Origin: Acrasis kona
Taxonomy: Eukaryota; Heterolobosea; Eutetramitea; Acrasida; Acrasidae
Direction of reading: 5' to 3'
DNA: 64,000 bases
Assembly (NCBI GenBank): GCA_026419775.2
Contig: JAOPGA020001714.1
Coordinates: 1 to 64,000 of the forward strand
Shown: positions 19,779-30,623 of the stretch, one piece after another
Layout: each line of letters opens with the position of its first letter
Position numbering within the stretch: position 1 is the stretch's first letter
Made by a program: the position numbers and the translations under genes
Notes under the pieces: model-generated
Database searches by the model: none
The model's input: only the letters and a program-made list of their open reading frames with translations
What the model was told of the DNA's origin: nothing

Positions 19779-19936
19779 TTTATAAATAATTTCGAAACCA
19801 ACCAAAGGACAAAGTGGCAGAATTTGCTGGAATGTGATGCAACAAGAAGCTTCAAAATACACAAAGAATTTCATATATTTGCATTTTATTTGTAACATTT
19901 GAATAGTTACCCAAATGTTATAAGGCCTATGTCACA

Positions 19937-21253
19937 TTATATACACATCCATTTTTTAAATTTGCTCTTCTTCTTGGACATGGACAGCTGGGTTACTGTC
20001 GACTCTCTATTTTGTAAAAAGATCTTTTCTTGTCTCAAATGATCTACTTCGGCCAACAGTCTATTTATTATTTCTTGTAGTTCTGCGGTATGATTTCTGT
20101 CATTTACCAATTGTTCATTTGCCGACCTTAAGTAATCTTGTTTCGCACTTTCCATCTTGTCTGTCAAAACCATAATCTCGTCCTTTGAAACTCTCAACTC
20201 TGATTCACAATTGTTCAAATCCATTTTGTAGGTATCTAATTGTTCTTGATTTATCCTAAATGCTTCCTTGGTGCTAAACTCCTCGTCTTCTTTTATTTTT
20301 ATCACATTCATTTTGTCAAGAATTTCAACATTTGCTTTCCGTAGCCTCTCATGGTAGTCATCAATCACAAGATCTTTTTGTTTATTTTTTGATTTGATGT
20401 GATCTATTTGACTTGACGATGAACAAAGTATTTCATTTGTGTAATTTTGTAACGAGTCAACTTGATCATGAAGATCCTGCATGCTCATTTTCCACCTCTT
20501 GCTCAGTAGTTCCCGTAAATCATCAGCCCTCTCCATCTGAGCAGCTTGCAGACTCTGCAAAGACTCTAGTTCGATTCTTGTCGCCTCCAGCTCTCTAGCA
20601 TCACAGACGTACATTGCCATAGATTGATGAGCTAAATGAAGCTCCTTCTCTAGCTCCCTTATTGTGTCATTTCTATCTGTAATCTGACTCTTTAAAACAT
20701 CGTTCTCCACTAGTAGCTCTATATTTTGTAGCTCTAATGCTTGGTTTCTTGCCTTTACTTGTTTAACTTGATTTCGCGCTTCGTGGTCCACAGAGACGCT
20801 AGTTTCAATTATACGAGTGATCTTATTCGACCAGTTTGTATCGTTGGCCTGTTTATGGTCTCTAATGTTGGATATACTCGCCTGAATGTCACGTGTTGTT
20901 TTTCGTACCAGATCCATTGTTTTAGATTGATTATTATAAAAGTCTTTGAGTTGTTTTTCGTCTTTATCGTATTGATTGTTCCGTATCCAAAAATCTTTTT
21001 TTTTCATTTTATCATTCATGTTTGAAAGATTGGAGTTTGCATTGCGTTGGTTATTATTTACTGGACTCAAGCATTTGTTTCCACCTGAAGTAATCTTCTA
21101 AAAAAAGTAAAATGTTTATTCCAATGTTTTTCTTACTTTCTTGATCTTGATTAGTTCTAGTTCTAAGCATGCATCATTGTTACTTACGCATTGAATGTGA
21201 GGAGGACCACTTGTTCCCACTGGATGGTTCTCTTTATCAGATAAACATACCAT
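19937..21253 (-). CDS. Long coiled-coil protein
   Basis: Exon 1 is 21188-21253 (MVCLSDKENHPVGTSG...) and the last exon 19937-21097, giving 408 aa if the 90 nt between are one intron. Those 90 nt may instead hold a 9-nt microexon at 21137-21145 between introns of 42 and 39 nt. From about residue 60 to 390 the protein is heptad-like, rich in E, K, L, Q and D with few prolines, a continuous parallel coiled coil. It ends in a basic KKKSKFKKWMCI. A KEN-like sequence (SDKENHP) near the start could be a degradation signal. It is probably a cytoskeletal or centrosomal scaffold; no family assigned. Confidence 0.8.
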
Positions 21254-21957
21254 TGTTGTGGTTAGATGGACCGCCTAGAACCGTTATTTATTTTTAAATT
21301 AACGTCACAATTATTCTGCCAAACTAAGCGCCTTACAATTTCATTAGTCAACCTGTAGTTCATTCATAGTGGCAAACCGCTGGCACTATGCTGATGAATT
21401 AATTGGATTCGAGATTACCAATTACTCTAGTGAAACCAAGACTTCGTACTTCGTAGTATTCGATATAATTGCTATGATTGTTGGATTTTCAACCCCAACA
21501 CAAAGGAGGTGAATAAAAATCAAAAGGAGTGGGGAGATGTGATGATTGCGTAGCTTTCACTATTCAAACACAAATTAAATAAGTTAACCAACGTTTTGAT
21601 GAAACAACAGATTCAAATCAATAACTCGGTAGGAATGAAATTTAAACCCACGTATTTCAGCACTTAACGAATGATATTTATAGCATGGATGGGAAAAACA
21701 TTTAACAAAAATATGAAAAAGTCTTTTTCAGAGACGGTAGAAACGGTTTTCGATTACCAAATTTACGAAAGTATGCCCATCGGGGATAGCATGGATTTAA
21801 TAATATAATATCATTATCCTAAAACCTATTATTAGATCCAATCTAATTTAAGCTTCGCGATATACAGTTTAGAGATTGGAGTTGACAGCAAAATCTTCTA
21901 TTTCACTGGCAATAAATATCTCCCGACTAAAAATATAGTTTGGCATAAAAAAGTAAA
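21254..21957. other. Intergenic, divergent promoter region
   Basis: 700 bp of AT-rich sequence between divergent starts. No coding frame, RNA gene or long repeat was seen. Confidence 0.4.
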
Positions 21958-22695
21958 ATGGAAACAATCATCAACACAACAGATAACTCTGCTCAAGAAC
22001 AAAGTTCACGCAAGAGTCTAGACAAAGGCTTTAAACAGAAGGCAACACTACCAAGCTCAATGTCAATGTTTGGAGGGTGCTCCCCAAAGGCATCCGCAAC
22101 GTATTCTTCTTATGAAACTATAAATCTTGGGAACGAAAAGTTTACTCAATCTCAAGAAGATCTCGTCAAACCTGAGCCAATAAGTAAGGAGAAAGAAGAG
22201 CAAACAAGCAAACCCCGTCCCACATACCTGCGCAGAATGGGAATCGCCGTTATAGTGTTCGCAGCTTTATTGATACTTTGCCAAATAGCCGTTATTGCAT
22301 GTATATCCTACAGTTTATACGGTTACTCTCAATTTAGGATGTACCGCAACGGTGGCATTTATACAGTTATGCTGGTAACCCTTCCTATATTTTTGGTCAT
22401 TAGTGTTTTATTCGTTGGTACTGGTGTATTGGGTATGGTTTCCGTATGGGGTTCAAAAAGAGTCCAAACCATTACGGGCATAATGTACATTGTATGTGTC
22501 ACAATATTGATGGTTTGTGAGGAGGCTTTAATAATCGTGTTGATAAGTTACAATATCGCAGAAATGATTGCAGTATTTGTTCCGCTGCTGTGCTTGTCTA
22601 CCGTCGGCTATTCTATCGTGATTCTGTTGTCTGCTATAAGACTGTACTTGTTGACAAGAAAAGAGACGGTAGTAAAAAAAGGAGAACATGTATAA
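21958..22695 (+). CDS. Four-TM membrane protein, unknown
   Basis: Intronless, 245 aa. Residues 1-95 are polar and disordered (cytoplasmic). Four hydrophobic segments follow at about 97-120, 135-165, 172-195 and 200-228, with short loops, ending in a basic tail (TRKETVVKKGEHV). The topology is tetraspanin- or CD20-like, but no CCG motif or large cysteine-bearing loop is present, so it is not a tetraspanin. Confidence 0.75.
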   Translation: METIINTTDNSAQEQSSRKSLDKGFKQKATLPSSMSMFGGCSPKASATYSSYETINLGNEKFTQSQEDLVKPEPISKEKEEQTSKPRPTYLRRMGIAVIVFAALLILCQIAVIACISYSLYGYSQFRMYRNGGIYTVMLVTLPIFLVISVLFVGTGVLGMVSVWGSKRVQTITGIMYIVCVTILMVCEEALIIVLISYNIAEMIAVFVPLLCLSTVGYSIVILLSAIRLYLLTRKETVVKKGEHV

Positions 22696-23021
22696 CAGAC
22701 AATTTTTGATGTAAATAAAAAGTAAATTTTGTATATTAAGAAGAGATTTGTTTATTTTGACTGCTCGTCTGATACTTGGTCTTTTTGTTTTCTCTACGTG
22801 TATTTACTTCGCTATACGATTCTTCTTTCATTTTCTGGAGCAAACTGATGCTTGTTTTAGTGCCCACAAAAAAGGAAAGAAATTCACGCAAAAGTTAGAG
22901 GAGGAATTCAGTTCCCCTGCCATATAATGTAGAAATATTAGGAGGACGTTGATTATAAGAACCGATAGAATGCTTTTGAAGGTCAAGGAGATTGATTTTT
23001 ATTTACACAAGTTCTTCACCA
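22696..23021. other. Intergenic between convergent genes
   Basis: Only short frames. No gene seen. Confidence 0.4.
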
Positions 23022-23717
23022 TCATTGTACCGTCTTACCGTCACAAATGCAACGCACCACCCCGCCTGTTAGTTCGCCATTGAGATAGTTAATTGTTACT
23101 GTTCTTCCGTCAGCATAGCGAAGTTTAGATTGGCCATTCTTGACACCATGTTTATAATTTGTTTCAACTGTGCATATGTTATTTGCGTCCTTCTGTGTTA
23201 TTAGTCCATGCATCTCTCCCTTTAAAAACATGCCAGAATAAGTGTTGCCCTCAGCTGTTGTATACACACCCTCTCCATTAGGAAAACCATTGTCCAAAAC
23301 TCCCTCATAGACATTACCGTCAGCATATTTTATTTTGCCGGTCCCACAAATGACCCCGTCCTTCACCATACCCGTGTAAATGTGTCCATTATCGAAATAG
23401 TAGGAACCTCTCCCGTTAGGTTGAGAATTTGTAAACTGACCCACATATTTAAGTCCATTTGGCCACATGTAGATGCCATCACCCTTGAAGTTGCCGAGCT
23501 CCATCTCATCCTCGTATTTATCACCAGCAACATGATAAAAAACACCTCTCCCGTTAGGTTGAGAACACCCATGGGGCTTACCATCAACGAAATCACCGCC
23601 ATATTTATTTTTACTTCCTAAGAGTATTAATAATGTACTGTTGGTGAACTTACCCCAGTGCATCATTTCTTTGTTAGTGTTTATATCATGGATTTTGAGA
23701 ATAACCAGTTTCTTCAT
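23022..23717 (-). CDS. MORN-repeat protein
   Basis: Intronless, 231 aa, composed of about eight MORN repeats of 22-24 residues (for example YVGQFTNSQPNGRGSYYFDN and YEGVLDNGFPNGEGVYTT). Two repeats share an identical 21-nt stretch (about 23405-23425 and 23550-23570), showing recent internal duplication or conversion. MORN arrays bind phospholipids or form rods in cytoskeletal scaffolds. There is no catalytic domain. Confidence 0.9.
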   Translation of the reverse strand: MKKLVILKIHDINTNKEMMHWGKFTNSTLLILLGSKNKYGGDFVDGKPHGCSQPNGRGVFYHVAGDKYEDEMELGNFKGDGIYMWPNGLKYVGQFTNSQPNGRGSYYFDNGHIYTGMVKDGVICGTGKIKYADGNVYEGVLDNGFPNGEGVYTTAEGNTYSGMFLKGEMHGLITQKDANNICTVETNYKHGVKNGQSKLRYADGRTVTINYLNGELTGGVVRCICDGKTVQ

Positions 23718-23930
23718 TAATTAGGTCCACTGGTCCAGAACAGGAACTGAAGTGCCAAAGCATGTTCAATATCTATTGTAATAATACTTTATTGTAACGA
23801 TTAGTCGTCCTTATCAGAGCATAGATAAGAGAGACGTTAGAATGAACACATGGTAACGTTAGAAACATAATTATTGTTATTGTTGTGGCTTTAAAAGTAA
23901 TTAATCCTGTCATTACGCATTTGATTATGC

Positions 23931-24197
23931 TTGGCTTCATTTGTCGTACACTGTGTATCTCTTGACAACAAGATTATGATTTCTTGTTTAATAATCTTGT
24001 TAAAAACTTCTAGTGCCTGTCAAATTCTGGGCCAATCCATCACGAATGCAAGTACTTTCGCAAATGTAGGGAATTGGTGGAACATGATTGTAGACTACAA
24101 CCATGATGCGAACATTATAATTGTTGGAAACAAGAGCGATATGAGCGGCATGCAATCAGTTCCATCAGAGGATCAAAATAATATACCTATGCAGTAA
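23931..24197 (+). pseudogene. Rab-type small GTPase relic
   Basis: The open frame contains a piece aligning to the second half of a Rab G domain: ILGQSITNASTFANVGNWW (helix alpha-3 region) followed by ANIIIVGNKSDM, the G4 NKxD motif. The P-loop, switch regions and C-terminal prenylation cysteines are absent, the frame stops soon after NKSD, and there is no proper ATG. It looks like a truncated duplicate of a Rab gene. Confidence 0.5.
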
Positions 24198-24323
24198 TAA
24201 ATTGAAATGAATATATAAAATTGTATTACGTGTCTTTATGTATCAACCAAATTCCAACTAATTTTTGCTGTTTTGTTTGTCTCACTTCTTATCGAGGTTT
24301 TTAATGACAGACCAAATTTTGTA

Positions 24324-25520
24324 ATGGAGGAAACAAAATCTATTTGTGTCATCGGAGCTGGAGCAGCGGGGTTAGCAGTAACCCGACACCTAGCACTAAA
24401 TTTTCCAGACGACAATATAACTGTCATAGAAGCTAATCACAAGGTAGGGGGGACATGGTTGGAGAAGCAGCACTACGATCTCAGCGCATGTTACGACCAC
24501 TTGATCACAAATACGAACAAAGATGATACACAGTTCCCTTCAGGTGATCATCCAAAGATGAGTGAAGTTTGGCCGAACAAAGTGAGCCACCATCAAGTAA
24601 TGGAATACCTCGACTCCTATACCCTGCATCATAATCTGGAACCCTTTATACGATTTGGATGTACCGTCAAAGCAGTTAGTCAGACATTAGAGGAAAAATG
24701 GAGAGTTGTTTGGTTGCACCAGGGCATAGAGTGCCAAGAAGAATTTGATGTAATTTGTCTCTGCAACGGTCACTACACTAAAACATTTGTACCAGAATTA
24801 CCAGGAAAGGAATTTTTTAAGGGAGAGATTATACACTCCAGACAATTCCGCAACGTGGACCCATTCATCAACAAAAACGTTGTAATTGTTGGTATGGGCA
24901 CAAGTGGCGGAGACATATCTGACTACCTAGAGAGGTCGAAAAAACTCAAACGATTAACTTGCTGTACAAGAAAAGTTGAGAAGTTCAAAACATGGTCGCA
25001 ACATGAGGAAGAACAAGAGGGATTCATTCAAAAAATGCGAACGCTCCTTGGTATCAACAATTCGTTCAAAACTACATTTAAGCCAATGATAAAATGTATA
25101 AATAAAAATGGTCAGACAGTATATACTGATGACTCGTTTGAGACAGTTCCTGATGATGTTATCATTTATTGTACTGGGTATCAATTTGAATATGGCTTCT
25201 TGGAAGAGGAGATAATTGAAAAGTTAAATTTAAAACCAACTCCACAATGTATAACGTTGTATCAGCACCTATTTCATCCTGACATAAAGAACATGTTCTT
25301 CTTTGGTACTTGCTCTGTAATGGGATCTGTTTTTCCTGTTGTAGACGCACAAGCTGCAGCCGTGTGTCGCATTTTGAACGGTACTGCCAAACTTGTTTCA
25401 AAAGAGAACATGCTAAATGATATGAATAAATTCAACATAATGGTCGAAAAGTTCAAGCCAGCTAAACCTTTGATGGTTAATCCAAGAGAGTACATTGATA
25501 AAATAAATAATATCATTTAA
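24324..25520 (+). CDS. Flavin-containing monooxygenase
   Basis: Intronless, 398 aa from the ATG at 24324 (chosen because the FAD fold begins at once: SICVIGAGAAGLAVTRHL). The FMO signature is present as FKGEIIHSRQFRN (FxGxxxHxxxF), the NADPH-binding motif as VIVGMGTSGGDIS, and the later IIYCTGYQF is also typical. The family inserts one oxygen atom into soft nucleophiles or ketones using NADPH and O2. No TM or signal peptide is present, so it should be soluble. Whether it is an N-oxidising FMO or a Baeyer-Villiger enzyme cannot be told; FKG...HSxxFR favours the FMO class. Confidence 0.9.
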   Translation: MEETKSICVIGAGAAGLAVTRHLALNFPDDNITVIEANHKVGGTWLEKQHYDLSACYDHLITNTNKDDTQFPSGDHPKMSEVWPNKVSHHQVMEYLDSYTLHHNLEPFIRFGCTVKAVSQTLEEKWRVVWLHQGIECQEEFDVICLCNGHYTKTFVPELPGKEFFKGEIIHSRQFRNVDPFINKNVVIVGMGTSGGDISDYLERSKKLKRLTCCTRKVEKFKTWSQHEEEQEGFIQKMRTLLGINNSFKTTFKPMIKCINKNGQTVYTDDSFETVPDDVIIYCTGYQFEYGFLEEEIIEKLNLKPTPQCITLYQHLFHPDIKNMFFFGTCSVMGSVFPVVDAQAAAVCRILNGTAKLVSKENMLNDMNKFNIMVEKFKPAKPLMVNPREYIDKINNII

Positions 25521-26153
25521 GCAACAAAGTGTGATGAAGTACATCCAAATTATTGAAGGCAGTCTCTGCTGCTTGTTTCAAGTTGACAACTCAGAAAAGG
25601 CAACTACAAATTTGTGGTTGGATTTTGATGGAGAAGGAAAGGTGACAATACATTATACCGTCATTCACATGGCGATAAATTTTAACTATTCCCACAGCGA
25701 ACGCCTAAAGGACATTTAATATACCGCACCTGGTGGACGTCATTGTGAATATACAAACTGTAACACCATGGAACCAATGAATGTCTACACAGTTCAATAG
25801 CCCTGTAGTTTTACTTCACATTAATGGACAATACTGGTAGACAATGGAAAGTACCGAAGCTTTTTACAACATTTAAAACTAATCCATAAAATAACAAACT
25901 CGATTTATGTAACAATCTCCTAAATGTTGTTACATTGCTTCCATGAACAAACATCACATGCATCTCGTCTTTACGCCCATCACCTTTCACATGTACCAAA
26001 TCGAACGGCCAAAAGAACACATTTCTGTACATGTCAGCATTCATGCTTTCCATTGGACCAAACTTTAGAAAATTACAACCAGTTACGGCTAACGAATATT
26101 TCTAATTTTGACAACTCTTATTGATTGACAAAAGAACATCAATATCAGTCAGC
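25521..26153. other. Intergenic, no gene seen
   Basis: Small frames only (for example 25531-25719). Composition is not protein-like. Confidence 0.4.
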
Positions 26154-26549
26154 ATGAAGTACACCGCATGTTGCTTACTACTTCTACTAGCTCTATCAGT
26201 AGTAACTGCCTCTGATATACCAACAGTAGATAAGGCAAGGTCCAGTGATTATTTAACCGGAAGAAGAGAAGGAAAAATGTGTTCTCCATTTGATCCACTA
26301 TCCTACACGGGAACTTTTCCGGCAATATTGTTCCCAAAACCCTTTTACATGATCAAGGACTACAGAGTTCATAGAATATGTCGATTGGATTGTGAGATGC
26401 TTAGTAAAGGAACAACAAGGTATTTTACTGGTGCATGTGCTGTTCGATACTATTACTTTCCTTCCATCAACTTGGACTGTGAAGATAGATCGGATGATGT
26501 GTTCGATAAAGCAGTGGCGCTTTGTTCAAAGTGCAATAAATGTACTTAG
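26154..26549 (+). CDS. Small secreted cysteine-rich protein
   Basis: 131 aa from the ATG at 26154. A clean signal peptide (KYTACCLLLLLALSVVTAS) is followed by about 110 residues with eight or more cysteines, ending CSKCNKCT. The mature part has aromatic-rich stretches and no recognised fold. An upstream frame extension exists but would bury the signal peptide, so the later ATG is preferred. Confidence 0.75.
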   Translation: MKYTACCLLLLLALSVVTASDIPTVDKARSSDYLTGRREGKMCSPFDPLSYTGTFPAILFPKPFYMIKDYRVHRICRLDCEMLSKGTTRYFTGACAVRYYYFPSINLDCEDRSDDVFDKAVALCSKCNKCT

Positions 26550-26636
26550 AGAGGGAATTGATGGGGTGTAATAAAGAGTGAATTTGGTGTTTATTGAAAT
26601 GCTTTTACTTTATTAACTGACCACCACAATATATAC

Positions 26637-27692
26637 CTATATCCAAGGTCTGCGGTAATGATGGACAGATACCATGTCGCCATACTCTTTGAATTGGTCC
26701 GGTAGTGGATCAACCATGAGATTATCAGGCACAGTACGTTCGTCATTTGCCCAAACCATTTTTCTTATTCTTGTTCTTTCGGGGAAGTAGTGTAGTGCGA
26801 ACAAGAGCCCAACCTCATATTCTGATGCTTCGATGTTGCTCTCGCATCCCAAATCTGCACTCATCATGAATGCTTTCCAAAATGGTAGTCCGTGATGTTT
26901 TTCTCCAGTTTGTATCAATTTGGCCATCACGTCTTTCATTGTCAATTGGTGATGAACGATACCAGAATAGCCCAAAGTCGGAGTGTTTTGTAGTTCGGGC
27001 AACAAGCGTTTGGCATGGTTAACGTAACTTTCAAAACATTCGTTATTAGTGACACCAATGTAGGCTCCATCTTTACCAAATGTAAACGTGATGGGCTTTG
27101 TGAACATTGTGTCTGAGTCAAGAACAAGAACATCATTAGAGACATTAGGTATTGTGACTGCTGCATATAGTTTTATTAATTGAGATAGATACCAGCCAGC
27201 CCTTTTTGGTGACTTTAAGTACAATTTTAAACAGGAAGGCCAGTACGAAAAGACACGGTGTTTTATGAGGTGCATTTCAATATCCTTGTATGAGAATGGA
27301 AATGAATGTTCAGGATAAAACTCTGCGTTATCTGTCATCTTATTTTTAGACACTACTATCACCCGCCCAATGTTTTTAATGTACTTTTTCGCTGCGGCTA
27401 TACACCTCTCTAGAACCTCTCGGTCCTTTTCATGTGAAGGTATTACAACATCTACTGTTCGTATCAAATCCTGTGGATCATTGTACTGGTAATCAGTTTT
27501 TGGGATATCTTTGCAATTAAAATTGGCATGCGTTAATTGTATTATTTGTGTTGTTGTTGTTTTTGTATAGAATAAAAGATTGAAGGTGGCTATTCCCGAT
27601 ATGACCACAATGATACATGTCAGCAAAAATTTTCTTTTGTTCGCCATATGCGAACGTGATACTCTTGTTTTCAAGTCAACCAATCTATTCAT
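26637..27692 (-). CDS. Golgi-type glycosyltransferase (DUF6492-like)
   Basis: Intronless, 351 aa. Type II membrane topology: a short basic N-terminus, a TM at about residues 22-45, then a luminal GT-A-like domain with TVDVVIPSHEKD, GWYLSQLIKLYAA and the metal-binding DSD in VLVLDSDTMF. The late conserved block SVHHYRRPW is present. Related bacterial and algal proteins transfer sugars in glycan or capsule synthesis. Donor and acceptor are unknown. Confidence 0.8.
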   Translation of the reverse strand: MNRLVDLKTRVSRSHMANKRKFLLTCIIVVISGIATFNLLFYTKTTTTQIIQLTHANFNCKDIPKTDYQYNDPQDLIRTVDVVIPSHEKDREVLERCIAAAKKYIKNIGRVIVVSKNKMTDNAEFYPEHSFPFSYKDIEMHLIKHRVFSYWPSCLKLYLKSPKRAGWYLSQLIKLYAAVTIPNVSNDVLVLDSDTMFTKPITFTFGKDGAYIGVTNNECFESYVNHAKRLLPELQNTPTLGYSGIVHHQLTMKDVMAKLIQTGEKHHGLPFWKAFMMSADLGCESNIEASEYEVGLLFALHYFPERTRIRKMVWANDERTVPDNLMVDPLPDQFKEYGDMVSVHHYRRPWI

Positions 27693-28427
27693 ACAACTAT
27701 CACTTGAAATTGGACCCTATTCACTTCGAAGCTCGCATTAAAATACTGGAAGAAGTGGACCTGAAGAGCGAAGCGAGGACGTTTACTCAACCGGTCGGTG
27801 TAACAAATTTTGTCGCTTCTTACGTTTACCTTAATTATAATCCAAACATTAACAATCACGGACTATGATATACAACAACATCAAGGGTGTACAAATACTT
27901 TTAATATATGAGCAGTGCATCAATGAATGTTTGTTCTTTAATGTACATATGAAGGGCGTTACCAATAATTTTAACATTAGCAACGACGAAAGTGTTGATG
28001 AAGACTTCAGACCAAAGCAGTGAAGACTCTGACAGCGACGAACAAGTTGACAACTTTTCGTAATTCGCATGATAGCAAGCGACAGTTCAGGTACATCTCT
28101 CAAAAGTATGAAAGCAGATGAATTAAAATGGTATATACTCTGGTATATACGAACTTCCCATGCAATCAGAACAATCAAAATACGTCTTACAGTAATTGCA
28201 GATGCCAGCCTTTAATAACTTTTAGATGAAAGTGGAAGGGAAACAAATTTCGAAACAAAATGTAGACAGGAACCCTACAACACTGTTCATGGTGAGGCTT
28301 GCCAATACGTAACGCACCGGAATTTGCTCCGTCATTAAAAAACTACAAAGATGAACCGTAGTTACTTGAAAATAAATGTCTTTAATTGAACCGTTTGTTA
28401 CTTTTCATCCATTCTTCACTTCTTGAA
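27693..28427. other. Intergenic with possible coding relics
   Basis: On the plus strand about 28015-28064 reads SSEDSDSDEQVDNFS then stop, an acidic tail-like peptide, but no upstream exon joins it. Other frames are short. Perhaps decayed gene pieces. Confidence 0.25.
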
Positions 28428-29243
28428 TTACTTTTTCATATCATTTGCTTCTTTTCTACCGCTGTGGTGTCCTCTCTTTTGTTCTCTTGCTTTTGTCTTT
28501 TTAATAAAAAAATATTCTTCAAGATCATCATCTTCTATCCCACTCATATCAAAATAATCTTCTACATCTGGTTTCTTTTTCTCTTCTTCTCTTTGTTTAA
28601 TAAAATGAATTATCGGATGATCACAAACTGTTATTCCCAGTTCCTCGTTTAAAAAGAGGTGTGGCTCAAATTCAGTCTCGCACCTCAGGCTGCAATGCTC
28701 ATAAGGGCTATCGTAATTATTGTTTATTATTGATTTTGATATAGTTAGAACAACTTCTTTCCCATACAGGGATGTTGTAGTCTGAATGGTTTTGGTAGTG
28801 CGAATGACTGCAAATAAAAACAACATATTCTTTTTTATGTGATTACTTAAAAAAAGAGAATCTTGCATTTCTTCCATAGAGTTAAATGTTTCCGTTGTGG
28901 ATAGTACTTTATCTCCCGGTTCATCTTTTGTGTAATGGATTAAAAACTCTGTCTCGCCTTCTTCTGTATCACGACGCACTGGGAAGATGCTCTTGTTTTG
29001 AAGAGAATAGTCATAGTCCGTATAGTGTGTATCTTTGACTGTCTTAGTTTTGTGTTGTGACCAAATAACATTTCTAGATGCCCAAGTAGGTGGATGTCCG
29101 TGCTGGACAACCGTATCTTTTTCCGTAGGACTTTCGATGCTTTTTCTCGCAACTTCTGTCCCGAAATTGAAGACGACCTCGAAAACTCTCTTAGGCTCAT
29201 TTTTTAAACAACCTAAACCAGAGTATTCTACTGCAATTGACAT
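28428..29243 (-). CDS. Hypothetical protein, conserved-looking
   Basis: 271 aa from the ATG at 29243; a longer frame upstream starts at a non-ATG codon and reads as leader sequence. Residues 1-60 include a strand-rich VFEVVFNFGTEV. The middle is mixed alpha/beta with no motif I recognise, and the C-terminal 60 residues are acidic then strongly basic (KKTKAREQKRGHHSGRK), suggesting nucleic-acid contact or nuclear import. No signal peptide or TM. Confidence 0.6.
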   Translation of the reverse strand: MSIAVEYSGLGCLKNEPKRVFEVVFNFGTEVARKSIESPTEKDTVVQHGHPPTWASRNVIWSQHKTKTVKDTHYTDYDYSLQNKSIFPVRRDTEEGETEFLIHYTKDEPGDKVLSTTETFNSMEEMQDSLFLSNHIKKNMLFLFAVIRTTKTIQTTTSLYGKEVVLTISKSIINNNYDSPYEHCSLRCETEFEPHLFLNEELGITVCDHPIIHFIKQREEEKKKPDVEDYFDMSGIEDDDLEEYFFIKKTKAREQKRGHHSGRKEANDMKK

Positions 29244-29606
29244 TATCGGACTTCTTGACGGGTTTACAAACTTTTGATTAAGTATGGTCCATCGAAACCA
29301 AATAAAATTTTTATTTGCACAATTGAATGAAAACAATTGGATGACATAGAAACTTTGGTGTTGTCTTGATGTAGGTGTTGATTTTCTTATTGAATCTCTT
29401 TTTCAATTTCTGGAAATTGCACGACAGAGATTTCTTAATCATTCTGGTACCTATCTTGCTTCACGTGCTTTATATCTATTAAAAAAAGGAATTGATTTAG
29501 TTGTGGGTGATGTCATAATTCCAAGATATCTTTGCCGCTTGTTTGTCTCGTTTACAATTAACTTGTGAAACAACCAGCGCCATCAGTTCCCGTTTAAAGT
29601 AAAGTG
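29244..29606. other. Divergent promoter region
   Basis: 363 bp between two divergent genes. No coding frame and no clear element seen. Confidence 0.4.
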
Positions 29607-30157
29607 ATGATCCTGACTGATGGTGATATACTCAAGGCAATTGAAGAAGGATCCATTGTTATAAAGCCTTTTGTGAGGGAGGTATGTGATAACTATGCAA
29701 TATACACGTTAAAGTATTAGTGCTTGGGAAGCAATTCATACGATGTACATCTTGGAAAGAAGATGGCCGTTTACACCGAAGAAGTCTTGGATGCAAAAAA
29801 AAGCAACCCAGTAAAAAGTTTTGAAATACCAGAGGAGGGTTTTGTATTACAGCCTGGAGAACTTTATCTTGGTGTGACTGAAGAACATACGGAAACACAT
29901 TGCCACGTACCATTTTTAGAAGGCAAAAGTTCAACAGGACGACTTGGAATTAGCATTCATGCAACCGCCGGGAAAGGTAAACTAGACGATTATTAATTCA
30001 AATTAAAAAACAACTTCAAGGTGATGTTGGCTTTGTTGGAACTTGGACTTTAGAGATTGAGGCAACGAAGCCTGTAAGAGTGTATGCTGGAATGCCTATA
30101 GGTCAACTTTTATACTTTTCAGCAAATGTACAAAACCTTTTAGTACCATACAAGTAA
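29607..30157 (+). CDS. dCTP deaminase / dUTPase superfamily enzyme
   Basis: Three exons 29607-29681, 29721-29976 and 30021-30157 with introns of 39 and 44 nt; 155 aa. It begins ILTDGDILKAIEEGSIVIKPF, the dCTP deaminase start, then SNSYDVHLG, FVLQPGELYLGVTEEH, the nucleotide-binding EGKSSTGRLGISIHATAGKG and the catalytic region DVGFVGTWTLEIEA, ending VYAGMPIGQLLYF. dCTP deaminases make dUTP (or dUMP in bifunctional forms) for dTTP synthesis. The enzyme is common in bacteria, archaea and large DNA viruses but rare in eukaryotes. Its introns show it is a nuclear gene. It is shorter than the usual 180-190 aa and could act as a dUTPase. Confidence 0.85.
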
Positions 30158-30623
30158 GTGTCAACAAGACAGCTAATTAACATGTAATAGTAAAAAACAA
30201 AATGCAAAATATAATAATCAAATTGATGAACCAGTTGGAAGTATGATGTACAGGAATGATTTTTAAAATGGCACGCTTAATTGATTGACCACAATAAAAA
30301 ATTTTAGACATCACTCCATTTTTATTTATAAGTGTAATTACTTCTTAAATTCACGTGTCTTGCTTTGAGTTATTGACAGGGTCACTGAGTCCTTTCTAAC
30401 ACCTTACCTGGATACTCATTTGATAGAGTTACTTTAAAGATATCTTGACTTTTAAGAATAAAAGCACCTATAGACGTGCACAGGAAAAAATCCGAACTTA
30501 CAATGCTTACAATTTTAAAATAGAAGGTGACGAAGTTGTTTTGTCATTGTTCGTCATCGTTCCAAAGAATGTGGATATAAAAATAATGTTTTTGTCAGTC
30601 GGTAAAACATCAAAAAAGTAATC
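30158..30623. other. Intergenic upstream of ARF
   Basis: AT-rich, no supported frame. Presumably the 3' region of the deaminase gene and the ARF promoter. Confidence 0.4.
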
